Shown: positions 1-6,220, numbered from the stretch's first letter. The stretch: DNA of 10,833 bases from Methanobacteriota archaeon (GCA_005879065.1 VBLU01000069.1:1-10833); one strand, 5' to 3'. The notes: a model not told the origin generated them from the sequence alone. Numbers and translations: made by a program.

Positions 1-562
1 ACACGGCGACGGCCATGAGGCCGATCGGCCCCAGGCCGAAGATGGCGACCGTCTTCCCGGGGACATTCGCGTTCGTGGTCGTATAGACCGCGTTCCCAAG
101 TGGATCCTGCATCGTCGCGAGTTCCGGAGGGAGGTCCGGATCGTTCACGATCACGCTCGAGGCGGGCACCTTCAGATATTCGGCGAAGGCCCCATCCCGA
201 TCGATTCCGATGATCGACACGGACTTGCAGACATGCGCGTTTCCCGTGCGGCACATGTAGCAGGTGCCGTCGGCGATGTGGCCTTCGGCGCTCACATAGT
301 CGCCACGCTTCAGGCCCTTGACGTCGGATCCCACTTTCTCGACGTACCCCGAGAACTCATGACCCTGGACGAGAGGCACTTTGATCCGGGCCTGTGCCCA
401 GGCGTCCCAATCGTAGATGTGGACGTCGGTCCCGCAGATCGATGCGACCTTCACCCGAATCAGGACTTCCGTCGGGCCGAGCGACGGGATCGGGACCATT
501 CGAATTTCCGTGCTCTTCGGTGCGGGCTTCGATTTCACCGCAGCCTTCATGGTCGATGCCAT
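1..562 (-). CDS. tdh: L-threonine 3-dehydrogenase, zinc-dependent MDR family (N-terminal half; continues beyond the left edge)
   Basis: About 187 residues are visible when the minus strand is translated from the ATG at 562. Family knowledge: the enzyme oxidises L-threonine with NAD+ to 2-amino-3-ketobutyrate in the cytoplasm. Seen: catalytic-zinc motif ICGTDVHIYDW (Cys43, Asp46, His48), the GHE motif (His68-Glu69), the QDPLGNAVYT segment near residue 152 and the Rossmann motif GLGPIG close to the window edge. These segments line up closely with archaeal and bacterial Tdh from memory. The 562 start gives an N-terminus (MASTMKAAVKSKP) that aligns without gaps to characterised Pyrococcus Tdh; in-frame ATGs at 592 and 550 are alternatives. 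Oddity: the structural-zinc lobe has Asp98, Cys101, Cys104 and Cys112, so the usual first Cys is Asp. A TATA-like box lies at 601-610. The C-terminal half is not in the window. Confidence 0.93.
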   Translation of the reverse strand, partial: MASTMKAAVKSKPAPKSTEIRMVPIPSLGPTEVLIRVKVASICGTDVHIYDWDAWAQARIKVPLVQGHEFSGYVEKVGSDVKGLKRGDYVSAEGHIADGTCYMCRTGNAHVCKSVSIIGIDRDGAFAEYLKVPASSVIVNDPDLPPELATMQDPLGNAVYTTTNANVPGKTVAIFGLGPIGLMAVAV

Positions 563-600
563 CCCGAATTTCCCCCGGACGGGTCCGCTCATGGACCCTG

Positions 601-610
601 GGTATTTCAA
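601..610 (-). promoter_or_regulatory. Candidate BRE/TATA box for tdh
   Basis: The minus strand reads TTGAAATACC, an AT-rich box in GC-rich surroundings. Its centre is about 43 bases before the ATG at 562, which would give a leader of roughly 17 bases. It shares the AAATAC core with boxes before the NAD kinase-family gene and the aldo/keto reductase gene. Assigned by position and composition only. Confidence 0.45.
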
Positions 611-667
611 CTTTCTATCGTTCCCTTCGTTCGGTCTCGAGGGCCGGTTTCCTGGCAGCTCTCCCCG

Positions 668-1807
668 TCACCGTTGGACCGGATGCAACTTCGATGTGCG
701 GTAGCCGACAAGGACGAACAGGTACTCGCGCGATCGAAACTCCTCGTCGAGGCTTGGATCTCCCGTGTCGACCCGGAGCACCGGCGTCGCGACGAGTTTG
801 CTCGGCGTGGCGACGACGGTCACGTTTCGGGTTCCGATGCGCCGGAGCACGGGCGGACTGACCTGAAGATTCCCGCGTCCGAGGATGAAGCCCTGCCCGC
901 CGACGGGGCTCACCACCAGCTGTGCCGTCGGGTATCGGTCGAGGAGGCGGAGGATCGCGGCCTCGTTCACATCCTTCGCGGTCGTCTTCCCTCCGACGAC
1001 GGCGTCGATCCCGAGCAGGGTCTTCTCGATCCCCAGCGCGGATGCGATCCCCTGAATCGTGGAGCCGGGCCCCAACAGGAAGAGTGTATCCGGGTTCGCT
1101 TCGAACAACTCCGAGAAATGCGTCGTCAACTCCGCGCGGACGGCCTCTTCGCTCAGCTCCTCGACCATGAGCTTCCCTGCGGACACGAGCTGCGGCTCTA
1201 CGAGGGTCTTCGCAGTGGCGAAGAGCCGGACCCGCCATTCTCCCTTGCGATAGGCTTCCTCGTCCAAGTCGAGAATTTCGGCGGTACCCACCCGAAGGTC
1301 ACCTCGTAAGAAGGCGACGAGGAGGTTGGCAGCCGCCTGCGGGGAAATCGCGAACAAGCCGGAATGCATCTTAACGCCCGCGGGGATTCCGACGATGGGA
1401 ACGCGGTCCTTCGCGACCGCGGCCACATCCCGCGCCGTGCCGTCCCCTCCGCAGAACAGGATCAGTTCGACCCCCGACGCGATGGATTCTTCGACCATGA
1501 TCCGGGTGTCCTCCGAGGTACTCGGTTGTCCTGGGACGTGGACCACTTCGATTCGGTTCGGTGGGACTCCCGCGATCCGGAGCGGGCCCGTGCCCATGTC
1601 GCCCCCGGCGGTGACCCACTGGAAGGTGAGGTTCGGATCGTCCTTCGTGACACCGACGAGCGCCTCGGCGAACGCGCGTGCCCGGTCCGGCGCCGTAGGC
1701 TTCGCTCCCGCGGCGAGCGCTTGTTCGGCCACGCCGTCCGTGCCCTTGAGACCGACGCGACCGCCCAGGCCGGCGATCGGGTTCACAACGAAGCCGACCC
1801 TCCTCAC
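668..1807 (-). CDS. ATP-NAD kinase family protein (COG3199-type)
   Basis: A 379-residue cytoplasmic protein starting at GTG 1807. The N-terminus VGFVVNPIAGLGGRVGLKGT (residues 4-23) is the Gly-rich opening of the COG3199 branch of NAD kinase-like proteins. The GGDGT motif that binds nucleotide phosphate in the NAD kinase/diacylglycerol kinase fold is at residues 120-124, followed by IPAGVKMHSG (141-150), GPGSTIQGIASALG (247-260) and GGQGFILGRGN (303-313). Length is usual for this branch, longer than classical NadK. The expected reaction is ATP-dependent phosphorylation of NAD+ to NADP+, but activity has been little tested in this branch, so only the family is assigned. A GAAATAC box 25 bases upstream fits leaderless initiation at this GTG. 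It follows the prenyltransferase gene by 45 bases on the same strand; no functional link is evident. Confidence 0.88.
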   Translation of the reverse strand: MRRVGFVVNPIAGLGGRVGLKGTDGVAEQALAAGAKPTAPDRARAFAEALVGVTKDDPNLTFQWVTAGGDMGTGPLRIAGVPPNRIEVVHVPGQPSTSEDTRIMVEESIASGVELILFCGGDGTARDVAAVAKDRVPIVGIPAGVKMHSGLFAISPQAAANLLVAFLRGDLRVGTAEILDLDEEAYRKGEWRVRLFATAKTLVEPQLVSAGKLMVEELSEEAVRAELTTHFSELFEANPDTLFLLGPGSTIQGIASALGIEKTLLGIDAVVGGKTTAKDVNEAAILRLLDRYPTAQLVVSPVGGQGFILGRGNLQVSPPVLRRIGTRNVTVVATPSKLVATPVLRVDTGDPSLDEEFRSREYLFVLVGYRTSKLHPVQR

Positions 1808-1827
1808 GAGGACAAGACGGGGGCCAA

Positions 1828-1837
1828 CGTATTTCGC
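1828..1837 (-). promoter_or_regulatory. Candidate BRE/TATA box for the NAD kinase-family gene
   Basis: The minus strand reads GCGAAATACG, whose centre lies about 25 bases before the GTG at 1807. That is the distance expected for a leaderless archaeal transcript. It sits in the 45-base gap after the prenyltransferase gene and suggests the downstream gene can be transcribed on its own. Confidence 0.5.
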
Positions 1838-1852
1838 TCTTGCGAGGTCCGA

Positions 1853-2914
1853 TCACGTCTTCTGTGTGCGATTCTTGCGGCCCGGTGCGCGGCGCCATGC
1901 GCGCCCCAGTTCCGCCGGCGGCGAGACCACCGCGAGATGGGCCACGTACCCGAGGACGGCGAGGGGGAGCATCGGCCAGAGGACCGGGGCGAGGCCGACC
2001 GCGGTGGACAGGCCCGCCGCGATCCCGAGTTGAATGATTCGGAGCTCGTTGCGCGTGACCGATTCCAGATCCGTGGGATTCGTTCCTAAGTGGATCAAGA
2101 CCGCGGGCAGCGTGAGTGCGAACCCGAGCAAGAAGGCCGGATGGGTCGTGAGGCCCAGGATACCGTACAACAGGGCAGCGACCAAGGCGATGCCGGCGGC
2201 ATAGCGCTTTGAGTTGGGAAATCCGATGGCGACCACCGTGGTCCGCTTGGGAGGCACCGCGGCCGCGTCCATCGGTGCATCGAGGTAGTGGTGCATCATC
2301 AACATCCCCATGCAGACGAGCGCGTGGGCGCACAGCGCGACGATCGGAACGAGGGCGAGGGACCGTGTCTGGATCGCGTATGCGCCGAGTCCGGATAGGA
2401 GGACGCCCGGGAAACCTCCGAGCCACTCGCCTGCGAAGGGCCGATAGGCGGTCGCGACGGGAGGGACCGTGTAGGCGATGCCGAGCGCGTAGCCGATGAG
2501 GATCAAGATCGCAAGCCAAGGGGCTCGCGCGACGACCACCCAGGCCGTGAGGGCCGCGATGGCCGCGCTGGACACCGCGAAGATCAGCCAAAGCCCCCGT
2601 TCGTCGAGGAGACCGAAGTTCCGGACGCGACTGCCGCCCGAGAGGGCGCGAGCCCCATCGACTTGGTCCGTCCCGCTGCGCCAGTCGTAGATCTCATTGA
2701 TCGCATGGGTCTCCCAACCCTGGATGAGGCTGCCGAGGGCCAGGGCGACCGCGAACCACGTGGCATCGAATCCTCCGATGTCTACGATTGCGACCGCAGT
2801 TCCGAGGATGACGGCCGTGTAGGACCAAAGTAAAACAGGGATCAGGCGGAACTCGAGAAACCAGCCCTTCGCCGTCCGGAGCAAGGCGCCTCCTCCCCTC
2901 GCGAGCGCGACCAT
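1853..2914 (-). CDS. UbiA-family polyprenyltransferase, MenA-like
   Basis: A 353-residue integral membrane protein with about eight or nine hydrophobic helices. UbiA-family enzymes transfer a polyprenyl chain from its diphosphate to an aromatic or lipid acceptor using Mg2+ held by two Asp-rich motifs. Both are visible: NEIYDWRSGTD at residues 73-83 (Asn73, Asp77, Asp83; spacing as in MenA NDYxDxxxGxD) and LDAPMDAAAVPPKRTTVV at 211-228 (Asp212, Asp216, then the Lys-Arg-Thr typical of MenA). In the second motif the usual NN is HH (208-209). The pattern favours a quinone-biosynthesis enzyme such as dihydroxynaphthoate polyprenyltransferase, but an archaeal lipid or heme enzyme cannot be excluded and no quinone genes are nearby. 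The ATG at 2914 was chosen because 2915-2953 is AT-rich and promoter-like; an in-frame ATG at 2953 would add 13 residues. The C-terminus is a basic cytoplasmic tail. Confidence 0.87.
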   Translation of the reverse strand: MVALARGGGALLRTAKGWFLEFRLIPVLLWSYTAVILGTAVAIVDIGGFDATWFAVALALGSLIQGWETHAINEIYDWRSGTDQVDGARALSGGSRVRNFGLLDERGLWLIFAVSSAAIAALTAWVVVARAPWLAILILIGYALGIAYTVPPVATAYRPFAGEWLGGFPGVLLSGLGAYAIQTRSLALVPIVALCAHALVCMGMLMMHHYLDAPMDAAAVPPKRTTVVAIGFPNSKRYAAGIALVAALLYGILGLTTHPAFLLGFALTLPAVLIHLGTNPTDLESVTRNELRIIQLGIAAGLSTAVGLAPVLWPMLPLAVLGYVAHLAVVSPPAELGRAWRRAPGRKNRTQKT

Positions 2915-3000
2915 TTTGACTATTTCGATAGTAATATTAGAACGTTTGTTCATCGGGTGTTCGATGCGTGTCCCGCAACCTACTTTATCGCCAAACGGAT
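2915..3000. promoter_or_regulatory. Divergent promoter region between the prenyltransferase and winged-helix genes
   Basis: Bases 2918-2950 are much richer in A+T than the surroundings and include TAATATTA (2932-2939), suited to the minus-strand gene. CTTTATC at 2983-2989 is centred 29 bases before the plus-strand ATG at 3015, right for a leaderless archaeal promoter. Read on the other strand it is GATAAAG and could also serve a minus-strand start at 2953. The regulator gene may control its own promoter and the divergent one, as is common; that is inference. Confidence 0.5.
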
Positions 3001-3014
3001 GGGGGCGCCACTCC

Positions 3015-3311
3015 ATGGATCGGCGGTTGTGGTACCTCATCGCGGGAACCCGCGGCGGGATCAACCGCGCACGGATTTTGTGGATCCTCCACGACCGGCC
3101 GCACAACGCGAACGACCTCGCCACGCAACTCACGTTGGACTACAAGACGGTTCGCCACCACCTCGATGTGCTCCACGAGAACGACTTCGTGATGACCCTC
3201 GGGGGCGAGGGCTACGGGATCCTGTACTCGCTCTCTCCGAGACTTCAGGTCCACTTCGAAGACTTCCTGGAGATCTGGAATCGGATCGGCCCTCGGTTGG
3301 GGGCAAAATAG
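3015..3311 (+). CDS. Winged helix-turn-helix transcriptional regulator (ArsR-like), 98 aa
   Basis: A small soluble DNA-binding protein. Residues 16-60 form the helix-turn-helix: NRARILWILHDRP, then NANDLATQLTLDYKTVRHHL with a recognition helix around 43-55, then DVLHENDFV leading into the wing, where EGYGILYSLSP (65-75) is a typical beta hairpin. The C-terminal helix (78-92) is acidic and aromatic and probably dimerises. There is no metal-binding Cys cluster, so it is unlikely to sense metals like classical ArsR. The ATG at 3015 fits a TATA-like box centred 29 bases upstream; the frame is open further upstream but that stretch does not look like protein. The next gene encodes a three-helix membrane protein 33 bases downstream, a layout also met in other archaea, where a soluble winged-helix protein is paired with a small membrane protein. 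Confidence 0.85.
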   Translation: MDRRLWYLIAGTRGGINRARILWILHDRPHNANDLATQLTLDYKTVRHHLDVLHENDFVMTLGGEGYGILYSLSPRLQVHFEDFLEIWNRIGPRLGAK

Positions 3312-3344
3312 ATATGGTCTAGGCCGACGTTTCGCAGAGGTAGC

Positions 3345-3650
3345 ATGGCCCTCGGGACGTTGTGGATGATCGACCTCGTCCTCGCAGCGGCGAGCATCGT
3401 CGTCTTGGTCGCCCTGCTCTACCTGTATCGCGCCAATTTCCGGACCCTTCGATCGCCCCTCTCCCTCGGGCTGATTGTCTTCGCGGCCTTGTTCCTCCTG
3501 GAGAACCTCGCGGCGATGTACTTCTATTTCGCCTGGAACGAAAGCCTGAGCGGCACCGGCTACGCTTCGTCCGTCGCCATGCCGATGCTCCTCCTCAACG
3601 CGGTCGAGCTCGTGGCATTCTCCACCTTGCTCCTCGTGTCCTGGCGCTGA
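3345..3650 (+). CDS. Small three-helix membrane protein downstream of the winged-helix regulator
   Basis: A 101-residue protein with three predicted membrane helices at about residues 8-28, 40-63 and 77-98. A short basic loop (YRANFRTLRSP, 28-38) is probably cytoplasmic and a short Ser/Gly-rich loop follows the second helix. It has no motif I can tie to a function. Size and layout resemble the three-helix haloarchaeal family DUF7521 that often follows a winged-helix gene, but this is from memory and not tested. The ATG at 3345 has a GAGG four bases upstream; AAATAGATATGG at 3305-3316 could be a separate promoter. Possible roles are a membrane sensor or anchor for the regulator; this is inference from position only. 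Confidence 0.75.
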   Translation: MALGTLWMIDLVLAAASIVVLVALLYLYRANFRTLRSPLSLGLIVFAALFLLENLAAMYFYFAWNESLSGTGYASSVAMPMLLLNAVELVAFSTLLLVSWR

Positions 3651-3667
3651 CGTCCCGTCGTTGCGGT

Positions 3668-3675
3668 CAAATACC
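3668..3675 (+). promoter_or_regulatory. Candidate TATA box for the aldo/keto reductase gene
   Basis: CAAATACC lies centred about 30 bases before the GTG at 3702, consistent with a leaderless or nearly leaderless transcript. It is the third AAATAC-core box in the window. Confidence 0.45.
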
Positions 3676-3701
3676 GCTCCCTCCTTTGCCGGACCGGTAC
3701 C

Positions 3702-4643
3702 GTGGTCCTGAACTATCGGCCAATGGGGAAGACGGAGCTCGAAGTCTCGGAAATCGGATTCGGCCTCTGGCCGCTCGCGTCGGGCCAGTGGGGTACCTTC
3801 ACCGACGAGCAGGCGATGGACCTCCTGCGGAAGGCGTATGACGCGGGGATCAACTATTTCGACGTCGCGCCGACCGACGGGAACGGCCGAGGGGAACGAC
3901 TGCTTGGAGAGACGTTCAAGGATCGCCGCGAGCTCGTGATCATCTCCAGTAAGGTGGGACGGGCCGAAGGCCGGCCGGATTTTTCACCCGCCTCGATCCG
4001 AGCATCCCTGGAGAAGACGTTGGATCGGCTCGCCTCGTCCTACGTCGATGTGCTCCAGCTCCACTATCCTGACGCGGCCACGGTCGGGAATGCGGCCGTC
4101 TGGCAGACGCTCGAAGCGCTCCGGTCTCAGGGGAAGATTCGCTACTACGGCATCGCACTCGGTCCGGGGCCGGGAGGTCTCGAAGAGGGCCGCGCCGCGA
4201 TGCGCAAGTACGATCTCGGCTGTATCCAGACGTATTACAATATCCTCGAGGAGGAGCCCGGTCGGAAATTCTTCCCGGTCGCTCTCGAGATCAATCAGGG
4301 CATGGTGATCCGCGCTCCCCATGCGGGCGGCGTCCTCGAGTCGGACCCCGAAGCGGTCCGGTTCCCCGCGGACGGCGATCTCCAGGTGAAAGACGGGGCG
4401 TGGGTCGACCGCGCGAGGAAACAGGCGGCGAACTTGCGGTGGATCTACGAGGGCAAGGGGATGACGCTCTCCCAGGCGGCGCTGAAGTTCATCCTCTCCG
4501 AGGAGACCGTGGCCTCCGCGGTGCCGAACATCTATCGCGAGGAGCAGCTCGCCGAATACGCGGCCGTCTCCGACTTCGAATCTTTCTCCCAGGGGGAATT
4601 GGGCGAGATCGCGGAGCAATTCCGCCGTGGGTTTGGAGTCTGA
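3702..4643 (+). CDS. Aldo/keto reductase family protein with altered catalytic tetrad
   Basis: A 313-residue (beta/alpha)8-barrel protein of normal family length, starting at GTG 3702. It shows LNYRPMGKTELEVSEIGFG at the N-terminus, GINYFDVA (Asp54), VIISSK (Lys84), YVDVLQLHYPD (His121), GKIRYYGIA and the C-terminal cofactor-binding stretch VASAVPNIYREEQLAEY. Family members reduce carbonyls with NADPH using Asp, Tyr, Lys and His. Here Asp54, Lys84 and His121 are present, but the Tyr normally found in the YGxGxGE motif is Asp59 in TDGNGRGERLLGE. The codon is a clear gac and the frame is intact. The enzyme may be inactive as a classical reductase or belong to a subfamily with different chemistry. 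The stop overlaps the ribosome-binding site of the following unknown gene, so the two are probably co-expressed. Confidence 0.92.
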   Translation: MVLNYRPMGKTELEVSEIGFGLWPLASGQWGTFTDEQAMDLLRKAYDAGINYFDVAPTDGNGRGERLLGETFKDRRELVIISSKVGRAEGRPDFSPASIRASLEKTLDRLASSYVDVLQLHYPDAATVGNAAVWQTLEALRSQGKIRYYGIALGPGPGGLEEGRAAMRKYDLGCIQTYYNILEEEPGRKFFPVALEINQGMVIRAPHAGGVLESDPEAVRFPADGDLQVKDGAWVDRARKQAANLRWIYEGKGMTLSQAALKFILSEETVASAVPNIYREEQLAEYAAVSDFESFSQGELGEIAEQFRRGFGV

Positions 4644-4651
4644 GGTTTCGG

Positions 4652-5215
4652 ATGATCCTCGGATACGTGGATGTGGAAGACCGGATCTACGACCTGAACT
4701 TCGCGACCCTCCGCCTCCGGGTGCGCCTGGAGACCGGAGAGGGGAAATCAGAGACGCGAGTGGCGTTCTCCCAGGTCGCCGGGGCCGGCGCGAAATCCTA
4801 TCGTGTGCTCGGCGAGACCGACGCGATCGCGGAGGTGTCCATGGACCATGATGGGCGCCGCGTGCCGTTGTTGCGCCCGGTCGAAGGGCATCTGTACCGC
4901 CATGAGGCCGGGCTCTTGTTCTTCGCCACCCCCGCACGCCGGGATCCGGACGATCCGGGATTCTTCCTCGTGAAATTGCGAGCCATGCCGAGCGCCGTGC
5001 AGTATTTTTTCGACGATCAACAAGGGCGAGAGATGATCTCGATTCCCCAGGACGAGATCTTGCGTGCGGAAAAAGAGGGCGACGGAATCACCGTGTACGT
5101 CACGGCTGCGAGCGTCGCGTTGCCGAAGGAGAAGATTGCGTACGCCGTCCAGCTCCGGCCCGAAGGGCGCGTCGCGCCCCTCGTGATCACGCCGCTGTCC
5201 CGGCCCAGTCGATGA
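4652..5215 (+). CDS. Unknown soluble protein, 187 aa, coupled to the aldo/keto reductase
   Basis: I do not recognise this protein. The ATG at 4652 has a GAGGT Shine-Dalgarno sequence at 4642-4646 that overlaps the upstream TGA, with five bases of spacing, which points to translational coupling. An upstream in-frame extension inside the reductase gene is not credible. There are no membrane helices. The predicted structure is mostly beta: alternating hydrophobic strands at 12-27, 33-40, 47-63, 86-93, 103-111, 145-156 and 163-181. A basic/aromatic segment LRAMPSAVQYFFDDQQG (109-125) and an acidic one (134-146) stand out. No Cys and no obvious catalytic motif are seen. Co-transcription with the reductase suggests a partner or accessory role, but this is inference. 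Confidence 0.8.
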   Translation: MILGYVDVEDRIYDLNFATLRLRVRLETGEGKSETRVAFSQVAGAGAKSYRVLGETDAIAEVSMDHDGRRVPLLRPVEGHLYRHEAGLLFFATPARRDPDDPGFFLVKLRAMPSAVQYFFDDQQGREMISIPQDEILRAEKEGDGITVYVTAASVALPKEKIAYAVQLRPEGRVAPLVITPLSRPSR

Positions 5216-5216
5216 C

Positions 5217-5229
5217 GAAATCCTTATAC
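5217..5229 (+). promoter_or_regulatory. BRE/TATA promoter of the 44-residue membrane protein gene
   Basis: CGAAATCCTTATACC starts just after the stop codon of the preceding gene. It combines a BRE-like CGAAAT with a TTATA core whose centre is about 36 bases before the ATG at 5262, giving a predicted leader near 10 bases. This is one of the best archaeal promoter matches in the window. Confidence 0.6.
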
Positions 5230-5261
5230 CGCGACCGCAGGTTCGCCCGTTGGGGTCCGAC

Positions 5262-5396
5262 ATGTCCTACGACGTCGGAGGATTGGGTCTGGCCGGCGAC
5301 AAGTCCGGCAAGCGGAAGACGTACATGTATGTCGGGATCGCGGTCGTCGTGATCGTGATCATCGTCGTCGCGGTCTGGTTCGCGTATTACCGTTGA
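5262..5396 (+). CDS. Small single-span membrane protein, 44 aa
   Basis: The open frame runs from ATG 5262 to TGA 5394-5396. The N-terminal 20 residues (MSYDVGGLGLAGDKSGKRKT) are Gly-rich with a basic patch KSGKRK. Residues 22-42 form one strongly hydrophobic helix dominated by Val and Ile, and the protein ends YYR. The positive patch before the helix predicts a cytoplasmic N-terminus, so it is either a tail-anchored or simple single-pass protein. The preceding promoter-like element and coherent hydrophobic design support a real gene despite its size. No homology is claimed and function is unknown. Confidence 0.65.
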   Translation: MSYDVGGLGLAGDKSGKRKTYMYVGIAVVVIVIIVVAVWFAYYR

Positions 5397-5509
5397 CGGG
5401 ATCTCGAGCGGCCAGAGTCAGCACGATCGCCTTCGTCCGATCGGGCGGCTATCATCCGCGATAGGCGGTCCGGAAGCCTCATACCCCCTTCCTTCGAGGT
5501 CTATCCATC

Positions 5510-5764
5510 ATGAAGGTCCGGCTTGACCCCGCCTCGAAACGAATCCTCGTTGCGCTCCTGGCGAGTCCCAAGACGCCGGGGGAAGTGAGCCGGATCTACG
5601 GAATTCCCGTGGCCACCGTCTGGGAAAAGCTCCGACGACTCCAGGAACTCGGACTCGTGCACATGGTTCTCACCTTCGTCGACTCGGCGGGAGAGATGCG
5701 TCGGTATTTCGAAGCCACGCTGCCGATCGATACCTCGGAGGAAGACGTCGTCGTGGAACTGTAG
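5510..5764 (+). CDS. Small winged helix-turn-helix protein, 84 aa
   Basis: A compact DNA-binding protein. Residues 7-20 (PASKRILVALLASP) are the first helix, PGEVSRIYGIPVATVWEKLR (23-42) is the helix-turn-helix with recognition helix around 34-46, and LGLVHMVLTFVDSAGEMRRY (47-66) is the wing hairpin. The C-terminus (71-84) is acidic (EEDVVVEL). It resembles archaeal ArsR/MarR-like one-domain regulators and lacks any ligand domain. The ATG at 5510 is preceded by GAGGT at 5496-5500 and by CATACCC about 27 bases upstream, so either a leaderless or an SD-led start is possible. It stands alone, ending before a hairpin, and its target cannot be told from context. Confidence 0.78.
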   Translation: MKVRLDPASKRILVALLASPKTPGEVSRIYGIPVATVWEKLRRLQELGLVHMVLTFVDSAGEMRRYFEATLPIDTSEEDVVVEL

Positions 5765-5780
5765 CTCTTCCGCTGCGGCC

Positions 5781-5810
5781 TCTCTCCTTCGTATTAATGC
5801 GACGGAGGGG
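5781..5810 (+). terminator. Imperfect hairpin downstream of the 84-aa winged-helix gene
   Basis: Twelve-base arms at 5781-5792 and 5799-5810 can pair around the six-base loop ATTAAT, with one mismatch and several G-U pairs, starting 16 bases after the stop. AT-rich sequence follows (ATAATTCTTA) but there is no clean T tract, so termination is only suggested. Confidence 0.35.
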
Positions 5811-5972
5811 ATAATTCTTAGTCACCCTCTACAGGGATGAATGGTTCAACTCCTCACGTCGAGTCCCGACTCCGGGGTTCCGATTATCCGCTGATGCATC
5901 GCGGGGTTCCATAGATTCAAATGCCGCAGCCACCCGATTTTGGTTCGAGACTCCGATTTCCACGCCGCGAGA
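5811..5972. other. Intergenic stretch without a supported gene
   Basis: Both flanking genes point toward this stretch. I see no convincing coding frame, tRNA (T-loop-like GGTTC sequences lack matching stems), repeat or promoter. The only nearby structure is the hairpin at 5781-5810. Confidence 0.5.
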
Positions 5973-6188
5973 TCAGCGACGTCGCGGTCGCAGCCAAAGG
6001 TATGCGGGAAGGAAGCTGACGGCGGCAAAGATGAGGACCCCCGCTACAATATATCCCACAGATATCGTGATGGGGCCGAGAATCAGGATGGCCAACATGA
6101 ACGCAATGACCAGGAACCAGTCAGACCCCGGAATTCGGCGAAAACTTCGCCTGTCAGTTTCCCTCGGGCCCTGGGTCGCGCTGTCCAT
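5973..6188 (-). CDS. Small two-helix membrane protein, 71 aa
   Basis: Starting at ATG 6188, the protein has a polar, Arg-rich N-terminus (residues 1-22), two membrane helices at about 24-42 and 45-65, and a basic tail LRPRRR. Basic residues at both ends predict a helical hairpin with both ends in the cytoplasm. A TTG two codons upstream is open but ATG 6188 has GAGGT six bases before it (plus-strand 6195-6199). The gene follows another two-helix gene on the same strand by 48 bases, and both have nearly identical leaders. A perfect 18-bp palindrome lies 24-41 bases upstream of the start. I do not recognise the family; an antisense frame overlaps but looks non-protein-like. Confidence 0.6.
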   Translation of the reverse strand: MDSATQGPRETDRRSFRRIPGSDWFLVIAFMLAILILGPITISVGYIVAGVLIFAAVSFLPAYLWLRPRRR

Positions 6189-6220
6189 GCCCAAACCTCT
6201 ATCCGTACATCCCGGTAAAG
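6186..6220 (-). repeat. Duplicated leader/RBS, copy 1
   Basis: This 35-base stretch matches 6471-6505 at 28 of 35 positions without gaps, with only one mismatch in the 19 bases nearest the start codons. It contains the ATG of the 71-aa gene and a GAGGT ribosome-binding site six bases before it. Confidence 0.75.

Noticed and set aside
233..1309. Long plus-strand frame (358 codons) across the left part of the window
   Set aside because: It is antisense to tdh and the NAD kinase-family gene, which have clear motifs. Its translation is Arg/His/Asp-rich without family features, as expected for a shadow frame in GC-rich DNA.
1371..2591. Minus-strand frame of about 400 codons overlapping the prenyltransferase and kinase genes
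   Set aside because: It is an Arg/Gly/Pro-rich out-of-frame reading of genes whose correct frames carry conserved motifs.
2916..3014. Upstream extension of the 98-aa winged-helix protein
   Set aside because: The frame is open, but it crosses the AT-rich promoter region and the TATA-like box at 2983-2989, and the added residues do not look like a conserved domain.
5449..5464. Short hairpin CTATC / GATAG before the 84-aa winged-helix gene
   Set aside because: Only five paired bases; too short to support as an operator or riboswitch.
5821..5960. Possible tRNA from T-loop-like GGTTC sequences
   Set aside because: The flanking bases do not form a five-base T stem and no acceptor or anticodon arm could be found.
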